NCBI GenBank assembly: GCA_016715115.1 | Contig: JADKBM010000004.1 | Span: 372,001 to 436,000 of the forward strand | DNA from: Acidobacteriota bacterium | GTDB taxonomy: Bacteria > Acidobacteriota > Blastocatellia > Pyrinomonadales > Pyrinomonadaceae | Length of the DNA stretch: 64,000 nucleotides | Direction of reading: 5' to 3' | Shown here: in pieces, positions 37,125-47,570 of the stretch | Layout: every line of letters begins with the position of its first letter | Numbering within the stretch: position 1 is the first letter of the stretch | Position numbers and translations under genes: made by a program | The notes under the pieces: generated by a model | Database searches by the model: none | What the model was told of the DNA's origin: nothing | Seen by the model: only the letters and a program-made list of their open reading frames with translations

Positions 37125-38129
37125 CTACACTATTTCTTGTTTCTCAAAGGCTATGTCTCCGTTTGAAACATCCGCTTTATTCATTGATGAACGCCCGACA
37201 AGAAGAAGATACGAATACATCGCTACGCCGGTCGAGATTCCGGTCAGCCATTTGACGACAGGTGGAAGCGCCGACGGCGAAAGAAATCCCTCGATCGTGC
37301 CGGCGATGACGAGCAAACACGCGCTGCCGATGACTATCCGGGTCGCCTCCATTCCCTTTTTCTTAAGCGCCTGTGCACGTGTCAGATCGCCCGGATTGAT
37401 GAGCGCGTAGCCAATCATCATTCCCGCGCCGGCACAGAAAAAAATAGTTGAAAGTTCGATCACGCCGTGCCCGACGACGAACGCCGCGAGCGCGTCGCCG
37501 AACGGCGGGTTCAGCGAATAACAGGCCGCGAAAACGCTGCCGAAACGCGCGCCTTCTAATGCCAGATCATAAGCCGCGCCGACGCCGAACAACGCGCCCA
37601 TCGCGAACACGCGAAACGTGACGCCGATATTGTTCGTCATTATCTGGCTCGAACCGACCTGGTTCGCATCGTTCAAACCCAGCCACCACTGGTTGTTTTC
37701 CTTGATTTGATACTCGATCCCGGAAAGATAAACGAAATCCGTAAAACCGATGTCGCGCCAGGTTGCGATAAACCCGAACACGGCAAAGACCGCGAAGAGG
37801 CTGAACGCGATCAGCATATAGCGGATGTTCTTGCGGAAAGTGACCGGAAAGTCGCGTGTGAAGAACTGCCAGATGATCCCGAAACCCTGCGTTTCCGCGC
37901 GATAGATCTTCCCGTGAGCGCGGATCACGAGGCTGTTCAGATAGTTGATCAGCTTCGGATCGCGAGTCTCGCTGCGGGCGATCGCAAGATCGGTCGCCGC
38001 CCGCCGGTAAAGTTCGCCGAATTCGCGAACTTCGGCGCGCGACAAAAGTCGCAGCGAATTACCCTCGATCAGGGCCAAAAGGTCCTCGAGTCGCTCCCAG
38101 TTGTTTTTTCGATCGTCGGTGAAACCCAT
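37125..38129 (-). CDS. SpoIIM-like (DUF95) membrane protein
   Basis: A 334-residue protein with an N-terminal helical part (WERLEDLLALIEGNSLRLLSRAEVREF) and about five or six membrane segments, of the stage II sporulation protein M family. Typical blocks are TNNIGVTFRVFAMGALFGVGAAYDLALEG and FGDALAAFVVGHGVIELSTIFFCAGAGMMIG. In non-sporulating bacteria these genes often sit with DUF58, MoxR and RDD genes; here a DUF58 gene lies 0.8 kb away. Function outside sporulation is unknown. From 36980 to 37124 there is no gene. Confidence 0.85.
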   Translation of the reverse strand: MGFTDDRKNNWERLEDLLALIEGNSLRLLSRAEVREFGELYRRAATDLAIARSETRDPKLINYLNSLVIRAHGKIYRAETQGFGIIWQFFTRDFPVTFRKNIRYMLIAFSLFAVFAVFGFIATWRDIGFTDFVYLSGIEYQIKENNQWWLGLNDANQVGSSQIMTNNIGVTFRVFAMGALFGVGAAYDLALEGARFGSVFAACYSLNPPFGDALAAFVVGHGVIELSTIFFCAGAGMMIGYALINPGDLTRAQALKKKGMEATRIVIGSACLLVIAGTIEGFLSPSALPPVVKWLTGISTGVAMYSYLLLVGRSSMNKADVSNGDIAFEKQEIV

Positions 38130-38222
38130 CTTGATTTCGGATTCGCGAATTGGGATTTGGGAATGCCGTATCCGAATCAGAGAGATTATACCCTGATGTT
38201 CGGTCGCACGAAACCGGAGTCA

Positions 38223-38348
38223 GTGCAGAGTGCAGAGTGCAGAGTGCAGAGTGCAGAGTGCAGAGTGCAAAGTGCAGAGTGCAGAGTGCAGAGTGCAAAG
38301 TTCTCAGTTCTCAGTTCTCAGTTCTCAGTTCCCAGTTCTAAGTTCAAA
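38223..38348. repeat. 18-unit heptad array (GTGCAGA x11, GTTCTCA x7)
   Basis: An uninterrupted run of 7-mers covers 126 bp. The first eleven are GTGCAGA (two are GTGCAAA). At 38300 the motif changes to GTTCTCA and variants for seven more units without breaking the 7-bp phase. The array lies 45 bp before the start of the ABC transporter gene. It reads open in the transporter frame but is not part of that protein. Confidence 0.95.
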
Positions 38349-38393
38349 TCGTCATTGCCAATCCATACTCAAAAACCTAAAATCCAAAATCAG

Positions 38394-40241
<1,848 letters not shown>

Positions 40242-40362
40242 GATGATTTTACTACCCAAACGGATAGTGATTTTGATTTCCGGGTCTGTTATTGTGCGCC
40301 TCGTACGTCGGGGAACTTTCGCCGACGCCCGTTTCTAATTTCAAATCAATCGTCCTATAATT

Positions 40363-41379
40363 ATGTTCGCTGTGGCATCGGAAACTATGCAAGACCTGCG
40401 TTTGTCGGAACAGTGCGAAACCGTCGTCAACGAGATCCTGACTCGTTGCGCGGCGAACGCGCCGAATTTCAACGTGCAGGCGGATTGGTTCAAGGAATCG
40501 ATCGGACGTGCGATCCGCAGATTCGTCGCATCGGGCGGCGATCAGGCGCCAAGCGAAGCTCAGATCATCGAATTTCTCGGGCAACTGCAGGCCGACGACC
40601 TTTATCTCGCGATCGCCTGCGCCAATGGCTGCGAACGCGCCTGGTGGGAATTCGATCAACATCATCGGTCATATCTCGAACGCGTCGCGCGGCATCTGGC
40701 AAGTACCGAGATCAACGCGCAAGAAGTTGTCGATACGGTTTACGTCGAACTTTACGGGACGCGTGTCGTCGACGGGGAGCGTGTCTCGAAGTTCTCGACC
40801 TACAGCGGCCGCGGCAGCATTCGCGGTTGGTTGCGAACGGTGATCTGGCATTCGCTGGTCGATCTTCATCGCGCGTCGCACGACGAGGTTTCCCTCGATG
40901 AGATGACGGAAAACGTCGGTGAGGGTGCGGTTCACGCCAGTTTCGCGAACACCGATCTTGGCGGTGAAGACTCGATGCTCGACGAGATTACGCGGCAACG
41001 TTACCGGAAAGCGACCGTCTCGGCGATTGAAACGGCGTTCGGCGGTTTGGACGGTCACGAAAAGCTCTTGCTGCTTTATTATCACGTCGAAAATCTGAAG
41101 CTTCGCGAGATCGCTCGGTTGGTCGAAAATCAAAGCTCGCCGCTCCGCGGTTGGTTTCAGCGAAAGTCATCGACCCGCGAAAAGAATCCCGAAGGCCGGA
41201 TCCACGAATCGACCATAATGCGTTGGTTGGAAAAGAGTTACGGAAAGGTCCTGCAACTTTTCCGAACCGAGTTGCGAGCCAACCATTCGCTCCGCGATGA
41301 CGAGATCGCGATCTGTATGGAACTCGCGACGCAGGATCTCGCGAGCCGGAGTTTGTATCGAAATCTGATTACACCCTGA
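40363..41379 (+). CDS. Sigma-70 family (ECF-like) RNA polymerase sigma factor
   Basis: A 338-residue sigma factor with an unusually long N-terminus. Region 2 is recognisable at about 95-165: WWEFDQHHRSYLERVARHLAS, EVVDTVYVELYG and FSTYSGRGSIRGWLRTVIWHSLVDLHR. Region 4 (about 225-310) has LLLLYYHVENLKLREIARLV and HESTIMRWLEKSYGKVL, an inserted stretch separating the helices. An internal ATG at 40387 is an alternative start. The next gene encodes a likely anti-sigma factor, so the two probably act as a regulatory pair. Target promoters are unknown. Confidence 0.85.
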   Translation: MFAVASETMQDLRLSEQCETVVNEILTRCAANAPNFNVQADWFKESIGRAIRRFVASGGDQAPSEAQIIEFLGQLQADDLYLAIACANGCERAWWEFDQHHRSYLERVARHLASTEINAQEVVDTVYVELYGTRVVDGERVSKFSTYSGRGSIRGWLRTVIWHSLVDLHRASHDEVSLDEMTENVGEGAVHASFANTDLGGEDSMLDEITRQRYRKATVSAIETAFGGLDGHEKLLLLYYHVENLKLREIARLVENQSSPLRGWFQRKSSTREKNPEGRIHESTIMRWLEKSYGKVLQLFRTELRANHSLRDDEIAICMELATQDLASRSLYRNLITP

Positions 41380-41479
41380 AGGAACGCACCGTTCACCCTG
41401 TAGAAATTTGCCCCCCATAAAGATTTTTGCGCAAAGAACGCGAAAACTCGCGTCTTTTGTCTGGGAGGCTGGAATTAAA

Positions 41480-41881
41480 ATGGGAAACACGGACATTCGA
41501 AGCGAGGAATTGAGGATCCAGGGGTTGGTTGACCGCTTCCTCAATCAGCGTGTTGCCGACAATCACGTCAGAAACGAGCCTCATTTGGATGACGACTCGC
41601 TGACGGCATTCGTCGAAGGAAATATCAGTGAACGCGAGGCGCAGCCGATCGTCAGCCACCTGGTCGATTGTTCGTTTTGCCTCCACGTAACATCGGAACT
41701 TGTGAAGCTCGACTACGCATTCGCCGATGAACCTCTGACTTTGGCAACGCCCGAATCTCATCCGTCGAAGGTTTCCGAAGTCCTGAGCGGACTACTTTCG
41801 CGGATCTTCGGAACCGGCGATGTCTTCGCCCATCACGAAGTTGATGAAGACGTGACCGAAGAGAAGGAATCGAAGAAGTAG
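41480..41881 (+). CDS. Putative zinc-binding anti-sigma factor
   Basis: A 133-residue protein starting at the ATG at 41480, with GGGAGG about 12 nt upstream. The central block HLDDDSLTAFVEGNISEREAQPIVSHLVDC is followed by SFC, giving the H-x3-C-x2-C signature of zinc-dependent anti-sigma domains (HLVDCSFC). No membrane span is visible, so it would be a soluble anti-sigma factor. It follows the sigma gene by 100 bp on the same strand. The acidic/lysine-rich C-terminus (DEDVTEEKESKK) is probably disordered. Confidence 0.72.
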   Translation: MGNTDIRSEELRIQGLVDRFLNQRVADNHVRNEPHLDDDSLTAFVEGNISEREAQPIVSHLVDCSFCLHVTSELVKLDYAFADEPLTLATPESHPSKVSEVLSGLLSRIFGTGDVFAHHEVDEDVTEEKESKK

Positions 41882-41973
41882 GAATCCCAACCTCAAGAAC
41901 AATCGTTGCCGACCGCGTCGGCGGCGATTGAATCAGCCGTCGCTGACGCGACGAGATTACAGATTCGCAAAAT

Positions 41974-42236
41974 GGGGCTGTATGAAAAGTCCATATTCCT
42001 GAAAGTCGCAATCGAGACAAGAAAGTAGTGTGCGGCAAAGCGAAAGAAACTAGCGCCGCCCTTTGTTGAACACCGCGACATCATAATGCTGCAAGGGTAG
42101 ATCAATCAACGACTTACCTTCGACCCCTTCAGGGTCGGCGTCTCATCTGACTAAAATCCTGGGGTTACGCTTCGCTCACCCCAGGCTATTATCCGATTCG
42201 CTTTCAGCGAATTTATCCACTTTTCAGACAGCCTCC
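41974..42236. repeat. MITE-like element with IS1182-type ends
   Basis: About 263 bp bounded by GGGGCTGTATGAAAAGTCC on the left and the reverse complement of GGAGGCTGTCTGAAAAGT on the right. Both resemble the ends of the IS1182-like element at 51952-55884 (GAGGCTGTCTGAAAAGTC). The interior has no transposase. It contains two hairpins: CGACCC-TTCA-type at 42121-42137 and CCTGGGGT/ACCCCAGG at 42158-42185. It looks like a deletion derivative that the full element could mobilise. The remaining gap, 42237-42617, holds no gene. A single MITE-type end like those at 32880-33135 may lie near 42485-42505. Confidence 0.72.
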
Positions 42237-42617
42237 TATATTCAGGGTATCGCGACGCGATTCGGAGCCGGTGGACGGAACCCGACTGAAACATCGCCGC
42301 ATGCGTCCGACCGATCGAATTTCATCCAGCTCGACCCGTTGGTCCCGCATTTCCATATCGAACACTTCAAACGCTTCAACGCGGCGTATGTTGACCGGCG
42401 AAAGAACGGCGTTTCAACCCCGAAACACGGGGATTACGCGAAAACCAGATTACGAAGGCCATTTTTCGGGTATCTGGCGTGTTAATTGTCTATTGCCTAA
42501 TTTGGGTTCAAACCGCGAATACTCCGATCGAATTGCGCCGCTGCAGGTGAGATTTCCCAAATCGTCCGGCGGCAGTTATAATTTACGGGAACTTTACAAA
42601 GCTTAGAGGCGGCAATT

Positions 42618-43256
42618 TTGTCAGGAAACAACGGACTTATCCCAACTGAAAACCAGAATCCGACAATTCAGAGAATCGCGGTCGCGAATCTTCCGACGGT
42701 GATCGGCGTTTTCAAGATCGCGGGTTACCGATCGCTTACGAGCGGCGAGGAATTCGTCGTTTTGTTCAAGGAAAAGATCGATCCGGAAGTTCCGACGCTC
42801 GTCCGGATCCACTCACAGTGTCTCACGGGCGACGTTTTCGGGTCGATTAAATGCGATTGCGGACCGCAGCTTCAGCGGGCGATGGAGATGATCGAAAGCG
42901 AAGGCCGCGGCGCGATCGTCTATCAGCAACAGGAAGGCCGCGGAATCGGCATCGTCAACAAGATCCGGGCTTACGCTCTGCAGGACGAAGGGGCGGATAC
43001 AGTTGAGGCGAACGAACAACTCGGATTCGCGGTCGATGCGAGGAATTATCATCAATGCGCCGAGATCCTCTCCGACCTCGGGCTCAGAAAAGTCCGCGTA
43101 ATGTCGAACAATCCCCAAAAAATAGCGGCTCTGAAAGACGCCGGTCTCGAGATCGTCGAACGTGTCGCGCTTGAAGTCGAGGCCCGCGAACCGGCCGAAC
43201 ATTACCTCAAAACAAAAAAGGAGAAACTCGGTCACCTTCTCAAGTTCACCGAGTAA
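42618..43256 (+). CDS. ribA: GTP cyclohydrolase II (riboflavin biosynthesis)
   Basis: A 212-residue stand-alone RibA, which opens the imidazole ring of GTP in the first step of riboflavin synthesis. The zinc ligands are in RIHSQCLTGDVFGSIKCDCGPQL. The active-site region YQQQEGRGIGIVNKIRAYALQD, DTVEANEQLGF and VMSNNPQKIAALKDAGLEIVER are all intact. The start is a TTG at 42618 after GAGGCGG. The DHBP synthase domain often fused to RibA is absent, and no other rib gene is in the window. Confidence 0.95.
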   Translation: MSGNNGLIPTENQNPTIQRIAVANLPTVIGVFKIAGYRSLTSGEEFVVLFKEKIDPEVPTLVRIHSQCLTGDVFGSIKCDCGPQLQRAMEMIESEGRGAIVYQQQEGRGIGIVNKIRAYALQDEGADTVEANEQLGFAVDARNYHQCAEILSDLGLRKVRVMSNNPQKIAALKDAGLEIVERVALEVEAREPAEHYLKTKKEKLGHLLKFTE

Positions 43257-43345
43257 AAATCCAAATTCGTGAAGATTTTTCAATAAATTGAAAGATTTAA
43301 CGTACAAAGGCCTAAAGCAAAACCTCCGCCGTTTCTCGTAATTCA

Positions 43346-43374
43346 TTGTTATACTTATATTTAGCGCATACTAT
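43346..43374 (+). promoter_or_regulatory. Promoter of the TonB-dependent receptor gene
   Basis: A -35 TTGTTA (43346-43351) and -10 TACTAT (43369-43374) are 17 bp apart. Transcription from about 43381 would give a leader of roughly 135 nt before the ATG at 43516, long enough for leader-level control. I see no known riboswitch there. Confidence 0.55.
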
Positions 43375-43515
43375 GGCGAGTTTCGTTCTATGGCTACGAA
43401 TTTGCTACGTATTGCGCGGCATACAGTATTTGCAGTTCTCCCCAACTACCGATTACGGTGCGAACTGCATTCAAGGCTACAAATTCCAGAATTTTTCTAT
43501 TGTAAGGAGATAAGA

Positions 43516-46500
43516 ATGAAAACAAACTTCAGATTTATGTCTGTGGCTCTCGCCTTCATCCTCTGCTTTGCGGCAGTCGGATTTGGTCAGGGAACCACGG
43601 GTAGCATCGAAGGAACAGTTTCTGACTCGAACGGGGCGGCCATTCCGAATGCGACCGTCAAGGTTCAGAGTTCCGGTTCAACTGCCGGTTTCAATGTGAC
43701 TGTTACCGCTAACTCCGAAGGCTTTTATAGCATTCCCAGAGTCGCTCCGGGTACCTACAAGCTGACGGTCACGGCGGGCAACTTCAAGGAAAGAACGGTT
43801 GAAGCGACGGTTGGCGTCGACAGTCGCGCTTCGGTGAACGTAACGCTCGAACCGGGAACCGGTGTCACGACCGTCGAAGTCATCGCTGACTCGAACACGA
43901 CCGTTGACCAGACCGACACCAAGGTTGCGACGAGCATTTCGAAGCAGCTCATCGAAGATCTTCCGAGCGGAACGACCTTCTCGAGCTTGCTCAAGATCGC
44001 TCCGAACGTCCGTCCCGAGGCACAGACGCAGGGATTCCAGATCGACGGCGCCTCGGGTGCTGAAAACGTCTTCGTTATCGACGGTCAGGAAGTTACCAAC
44101 TTCCGCACGGGTAACCTCGACAGCAACTTCAACCTTCCGTTCGAGCTCGTTCAGGAAGTTCAGGTCAAATCGACCGGTTACGAAGCCGAATACGGCGGCG
44201 CGACCGGCGGCGTGATCAACGTTGTCACCGTTGGTGGTAATGATTCGTGGCGCGGCGCTTTCGGTATCGGTTTCCAGCCGGCGAAGATGCAGGGCGGACC
44301 GCGCGGCATTTTGACCGCCTTCACCGCCAACGCGATCAGCAACACCCCGGGCAACACCTATTACTACACCCCGAACAAAGACGGCGGCACGAACTTCTTC
44401 CCGTCGGCTACGTTCAGCGGTCCGATCGTGAAGGGCAAACTCTGGTTCTCGGCCGTTTACGCGCCGCAGATCTTCGACACCACCCGCGTGGTCGACTACT
44501 ACAGTTTCCCGAACGGTTCGAACAATCCGTCGGGGCGCACGACGACCGAATCGATTGAGTACAATCAGCACTTCGTTCAGGAAGACGCATTCATCCGTCT
44601 CGATGCGCAGCCGCATTCGCGACTGAGAATGTACGGAACGTTCCTCTGGAACCCGATCATTCAGGAAAGCGTCCTTCCGGGCGTTACCGAAGGTTTCGGC
44701 GGTGTTCAGAGCGTTAACTTCGGCGGCAGCATCGGCACCCTCCGCGGCGCTGATCTTCTTGGCCGTCAGGGCGGACGCCAGAACGCGAACGCCATCAACG
44801 GACAGGTCACCTGGAACCCGACCAACTACCTGATCATCAACGGTCGTGCAGGTCGCAGTTTCTTGAACGAAAAGACCAACTCGTACTTCCTGCCGAACGT
44901 CACGCGTTACGTTTGTAGCGCTCTCGGACCGCAAACGGCCGCGACGACGGGTTGTGCTCAGGGCTTCCAGAACGTGGCGAACAACTCGCAGGTTGCGTAC
45001 GACGTTTCGACCCGTACCACTTACGACGTTGACGCAACGTTTACCGGAATCAACTTCGGCGGCCGTCATTCGATCAAATTCGGATTTCAGCTGAACAAAC
45101 TCTTCAACACGGTTGACCGCGGTTACAAGAACCTCGGCATCATCCAGATGTTCTACGATCGCGACATCACGGCGCTGGCCGGTGTTGCGGCGACCCCGGG
45201 CAATCTCGGATCGGGACTTATGACCCGTTTCGGTACCGTCGGCGAAGCGAGCAGCGACAACAAGGCTCTGTTCGTTCAGGACACGTGGCAGATCGCCAAC
45301 CGTGTAACGATCAACGCGGGCGTCCGCATTGAAAACGAGATCGTTCCGAACTTTGGAACGACGGGCAGCAACGCCATCAAATTCGGATGGGGCGACAAGA
45401 TCTCCCCGCGCATCGGCGTTGCGTTTGACGTGACTGGCGACGGCAAGAACAAGATTTACGCCAACTGGGGCCAGTTCTACGATCGCTTCAAGTATGAATT
45501 GCCGCGCGGCTCGTTCGGCGGCGACTTCTTCCGTCGCGATTACTTCGAAGTTCTTCCGACCAATTTGGGCGGCGTTGGCTTGAACTATTTGAGCTACACC
45601 CGTGCCAACATTCTCGGAAGCTTCTCGGATCCGATCGGTGGACAGTGCCCGATCACCGCTCCGACGGGTCTTTCGCGCTGCCAGTTCGACTTCCGCATCG
45701 CGACCAATTTGGCCGGCGCGGATATTTTCGAAACCGGCGCTATCGATCCGAACATCAAGGCGGCCCGCCAGAGCGAATACACGGTCGGTTACGACCGTCA
45801 GCTCGGCAGCAACTTCCTGATGTCGGCTCGTTACACGCACAAGAATGTTGACCGCGCGATCGAAGACGTTGGTGTGTTCAACTCGCAGGGTTCGGAAGCG
45901 TACATCATTGGCAACCCGGGACTCGGCCTCGTTTGCGACATCGCAACGACCGCCAACCTTCCGTGCGCCAAGGCTGAACGCAAGTACGACGCTGTTGAAG
46001 TTCGCCTCGACAAGCGTGCAACCAAGTATTTCTTCAATGCCAGCTACACCTGGAGCCGTCTCTTTGGTAACTACTCAGGTTTGGCGAGTACTGACGAAAT
46101 CCGTTCCAGCCCGAACGTTAACCGTTTCTTCGACCTTCCGCCCCTCGGCTTCACGGCTGACGGCGATCCGGACAACGGTCTTCTGGCAACCGATCGCCCG
46201 CATGTCTTCAAGGCATACGGCGGTTACAGATTCAACTGGAACAGCACCAACACGAACGTGACGACCGTTTCGGCCTTCACCTCGATCCAGTCGGGAACCC
46301 CGTTGACCACCATCTATAACCTTTATAGCTTGGGAACAACGATCCTGAACGGACGCGGCGATCTCGGTCGCACCGAATCGTTCACGGAAACCGATCTTTC
46401 GATCAGCCACCGCTACAAGTTCGGACGCGATAACCGTTTCACCCTTGAACCGTATCTCGACATCCGCAACCTGTTCGACGAGAAGAACGTCCTTGGTCTC

Positions 46501-46752
46501 CAGACCAACATCAGCGCGGCGAACTTCACGGCGGCTACCCTTTCGACGGCGCAGGCCGGATGTACGACCTGCGGTTCGGAAGCTGCGGTTTTCCAGACCA
46601 TTTTCAATGGTGTTGGTATCCGTAACTTCGTTCGCAACTACATCAGCAGCTCCGTGACGGCCCTGTCGTCGCGCACGCTGAACACCTACGGTCAGGCAAA
46701 CAGCTTCCAGGGCCCGCGCAACGTGCGCTTTGGATTCCGTATGTCCTTCTAA
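43516..46752 (+). CDS. TonB-dependent receptor with carboxypeptidase regulatory-like domain
   Basis: A 1,078-residue outer-membrane receptor from the ATG at 43516, preceded by AAGGAGA. A signal peptide (about 1-24) is followed by a CarboxypepD_reg-like domain (about 27-110: GSIEGTVSDSNGAAIPNATV and NSEGFYSIPRVAPGTYKLTV). A plug domain (about 125-245) has IDGQEVTNFRTGN and EYGGATGGVINVVTVGG. The rest is a beta-barrel ending in RFGFRMSF with the terminal aromatic required for barrel assembly. This architecture is the oar-like family abundant in Acidobacteriota, thought to import oligomeric nutrients. Strongly biased, uniform codon use suggests high expression. The long antisense open frame is a by-product of that bias. 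Confidence 0.94.
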   Translation: MKTNFRFMSVALAFILCFAAVGFGQGTTGSIEGTVSDSNGAAIPNATVKVQSSGSTAGFNVTVTANSEGFYSIPRVAPGTYKLTVTAGNFKERTVEATVGVDSRASVNVTLEPGTGVTTVEVIADSNTTVDQTDTKVATSISKQLIEDLPSGTTFSSLLKIAPNVRPEAQTQGFQIDGASGAENVFVIDGQEVTNFRTGNLDSNFNLPFELVQEVQVKSTGYEAEYGGATGGVINVVTVGGNDSWRGAFGIGFQPAKMQGGPRGILTAFTANAISNTPGNTYYYTPNKDGGTNFFPSATFSGPIVKGKLWFSAVYAPQIFDTTRVVDYYSFPNGSNNPSGRTTTESIEYNQHFVQEDAFIRLDAQPHSRLRMYGTFLWNPIIQESVLPGVTEGFGGVQSVNFGGSIGTLRGADLLGRQGGRQNANAINGQVTWNPTNYLIINGRAGRSFLNEKTNSYFLPNVTRYVCSALGPQTAATTGCAQGFQNVANNSQVAYDVSTRTTYDVDATFTGINFGGRHSIKFGFQLNKLFNTVDRGYKNLGIIQMFYDRDITALAGVAATPGNLGSGLMTRFGTVGEASSDNKALFVQDTWQIANRVTINAGVRIENEIVPNFGTTGSNAIKFGWGDKISPRIGVAFDVTGDGKNKIYANWGQFYDRFKYELPRGSFGGDFFRRDYFEVLPTNLGGVGLNYLSYTRANILGSFSDPIGGQCPITAPTGLSRCQFDFRIATNLAGADIFETGAIDPNIKAARQSEYTVGYDRQLGSNFLMSARYTHKNVDRAIEDVGVFNSQGSEAYIIGNPGLGLVCDIATTANLPCAKAERKYDAVEVRLDKRATKYFFNASYTWSRLFGNYSGLASTDEIRSSPNVNRFFDLPPLGFTADGDPDNGLLATDRPHVFKAYGGYRFNWNSTNTNVTTVSAFTSIQSGTPLTTIYNLYSLGTTILNGRGDLGRTESFTETDLSISHRYKFGRDNRFTLEPYLDIRNLFDEKNVLGLQTNISAANFTAATLSTAQAGCTTCGSEAAVFQTIFNGVGIRNFVRNYISSSVTALSSRTLNTYGQANSFQGPRNVRFGFRMSF

Positions 46753-46776
46753 TCACTGGTTAAATCAAGTGACTTT

Positions 46777-46806
46777 GGGCCCGTTCGAAAGAGCGGGCCC
46801 TTTTTC
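46777..46806 (+). terminator. Intrinsic terminator of the receptor gene
   Basis: A 10-bp stem GGGCCCGTTC / GAGCGGGCCC (one G-U pair) with a GAAA loop is followed by TTTTTCT, 24 bp past the stop codon. The stable GAAA tetraloop and U-run make this a strong terminator. Confidence 0.93.
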
Positions 46807-47057
46807 TGCGTTGGAAACTGAATCGCGCGCGTTTCGCAGCCAAGAACCGCAACCGAAGTCAAAACAGGAAGCACACAGAGGCGACGCCCCCGCCAATGTG
46901 TCTGACCCTTGGGAATTTGAGATTTCAGATGTTTCAGGAGCGTATCGGAGAAATATCAATTGCCACTAGCTTCACCTAGTGGACAGCCAAAGTAGAGGAT
47001 TTCCGGCTTTAGCCGGCTAAAGCCGGGGGCATTTACATCATTTTTCCACTAGCTGAA

Positions 47058-47358
47058 GAGGTTGTGTCAAAACTCCGATTTGTATTCGGTTTTATGAATT
47101 GCCACTAGCTTCAGAGGCTGTGTCAAAACCTTCAGAAGTTTGAGTTCATAGATCAAAATCAAGCGGCTTTCTTCTTATTAATTGCCACTAGCTTAATTGC
47201 CACTAGCTTCAGCTAGTGGGCAGTGTAACCCCAAGACTTTCTTGGCTTTAGCCCGATACTGCGGCTAAAGCCGGGATCAAGTTTGAATCTCGGTCCACTA
47301 GCTGAAGCTAGTGGCAATTCATAAAACCGAAGACAAATCGGAGTTTTGACACAGCCTC
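47058..47358. repeat. About 300-bp MITE-like element with about 55-bp inverted ends
   Basis: The left arm (GAGGTTGTGTCAAAACTCCG, continuing to about 47113) is the reverse complement of the right arm ending ...CACAGCCTC at 47358, with few changes. Both arms include GAATTGCCACTAGC. The interior has several copies of the hairpin CCACTAGC-TTCA-GCTAGTGG and a fragment of the end (GAGGCTGTGTCAAAAC near 47111). No transposase gene. Outside the arms, 46807-47057 holds more of the same hairpins and 47359-47570 nothing that I can name. Confidence 0.78.
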
Positions 47359-47570
47359 TGAAGCTAGCGGCAACTCAAACCACAATCTATGCTTCTGACA
47401 GCCCTCGTATCCCGACGGAATTTTGGCACGAAGCATAGCGAGGAACTTCCTTAGCTTCTTCGCGCTTCGCGGTTCAAGGAACCTCGCCGGATCCGAACGA
47501 TCCGGAATCCAAAATCGAAAGGGCCGCGCCCGAAGACACGGCCCAAAATTGAATTCCAATTTGCGACGCC

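Noticed and set aside
38223..38348. Possible coding repeat (QSAECRV repeats)
   Set aside because: The repeat peptide arises from a 7-bp DNA period read in three frames; it has no ribosome-binding site and joins unrelated sequence.
37707..38393. N-terminal extension of the ABC transporter frame
   Set aside because: The first 229 codons cover the antisense of the SpoIIM-like gene and the heptad array; family members start at MSDPNKF or similar.
42158..42185. Possible transcription terminator CCTGGGGT/ACCCCAGG
   Set aside because: No T-run on either strand and it lies inside the IS1182-like MITE, away from gene ends.
42489..42505. Third full copy of the ATTACGCAATAG-type MITE
   Set aside because: Only one end-like sequence (TATTGCCTAATTTGGG) is convincing; the opposite end could not be found, so it is mentioned only as a possible solo end.
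43678..45840. 720-codon open frame antisense to the TonB receptor
   Set aside because: It is a by-product of the extreme codon bias of the receptor gene; its translation is R/V/D-rich without any domain and the forward gene is certain.
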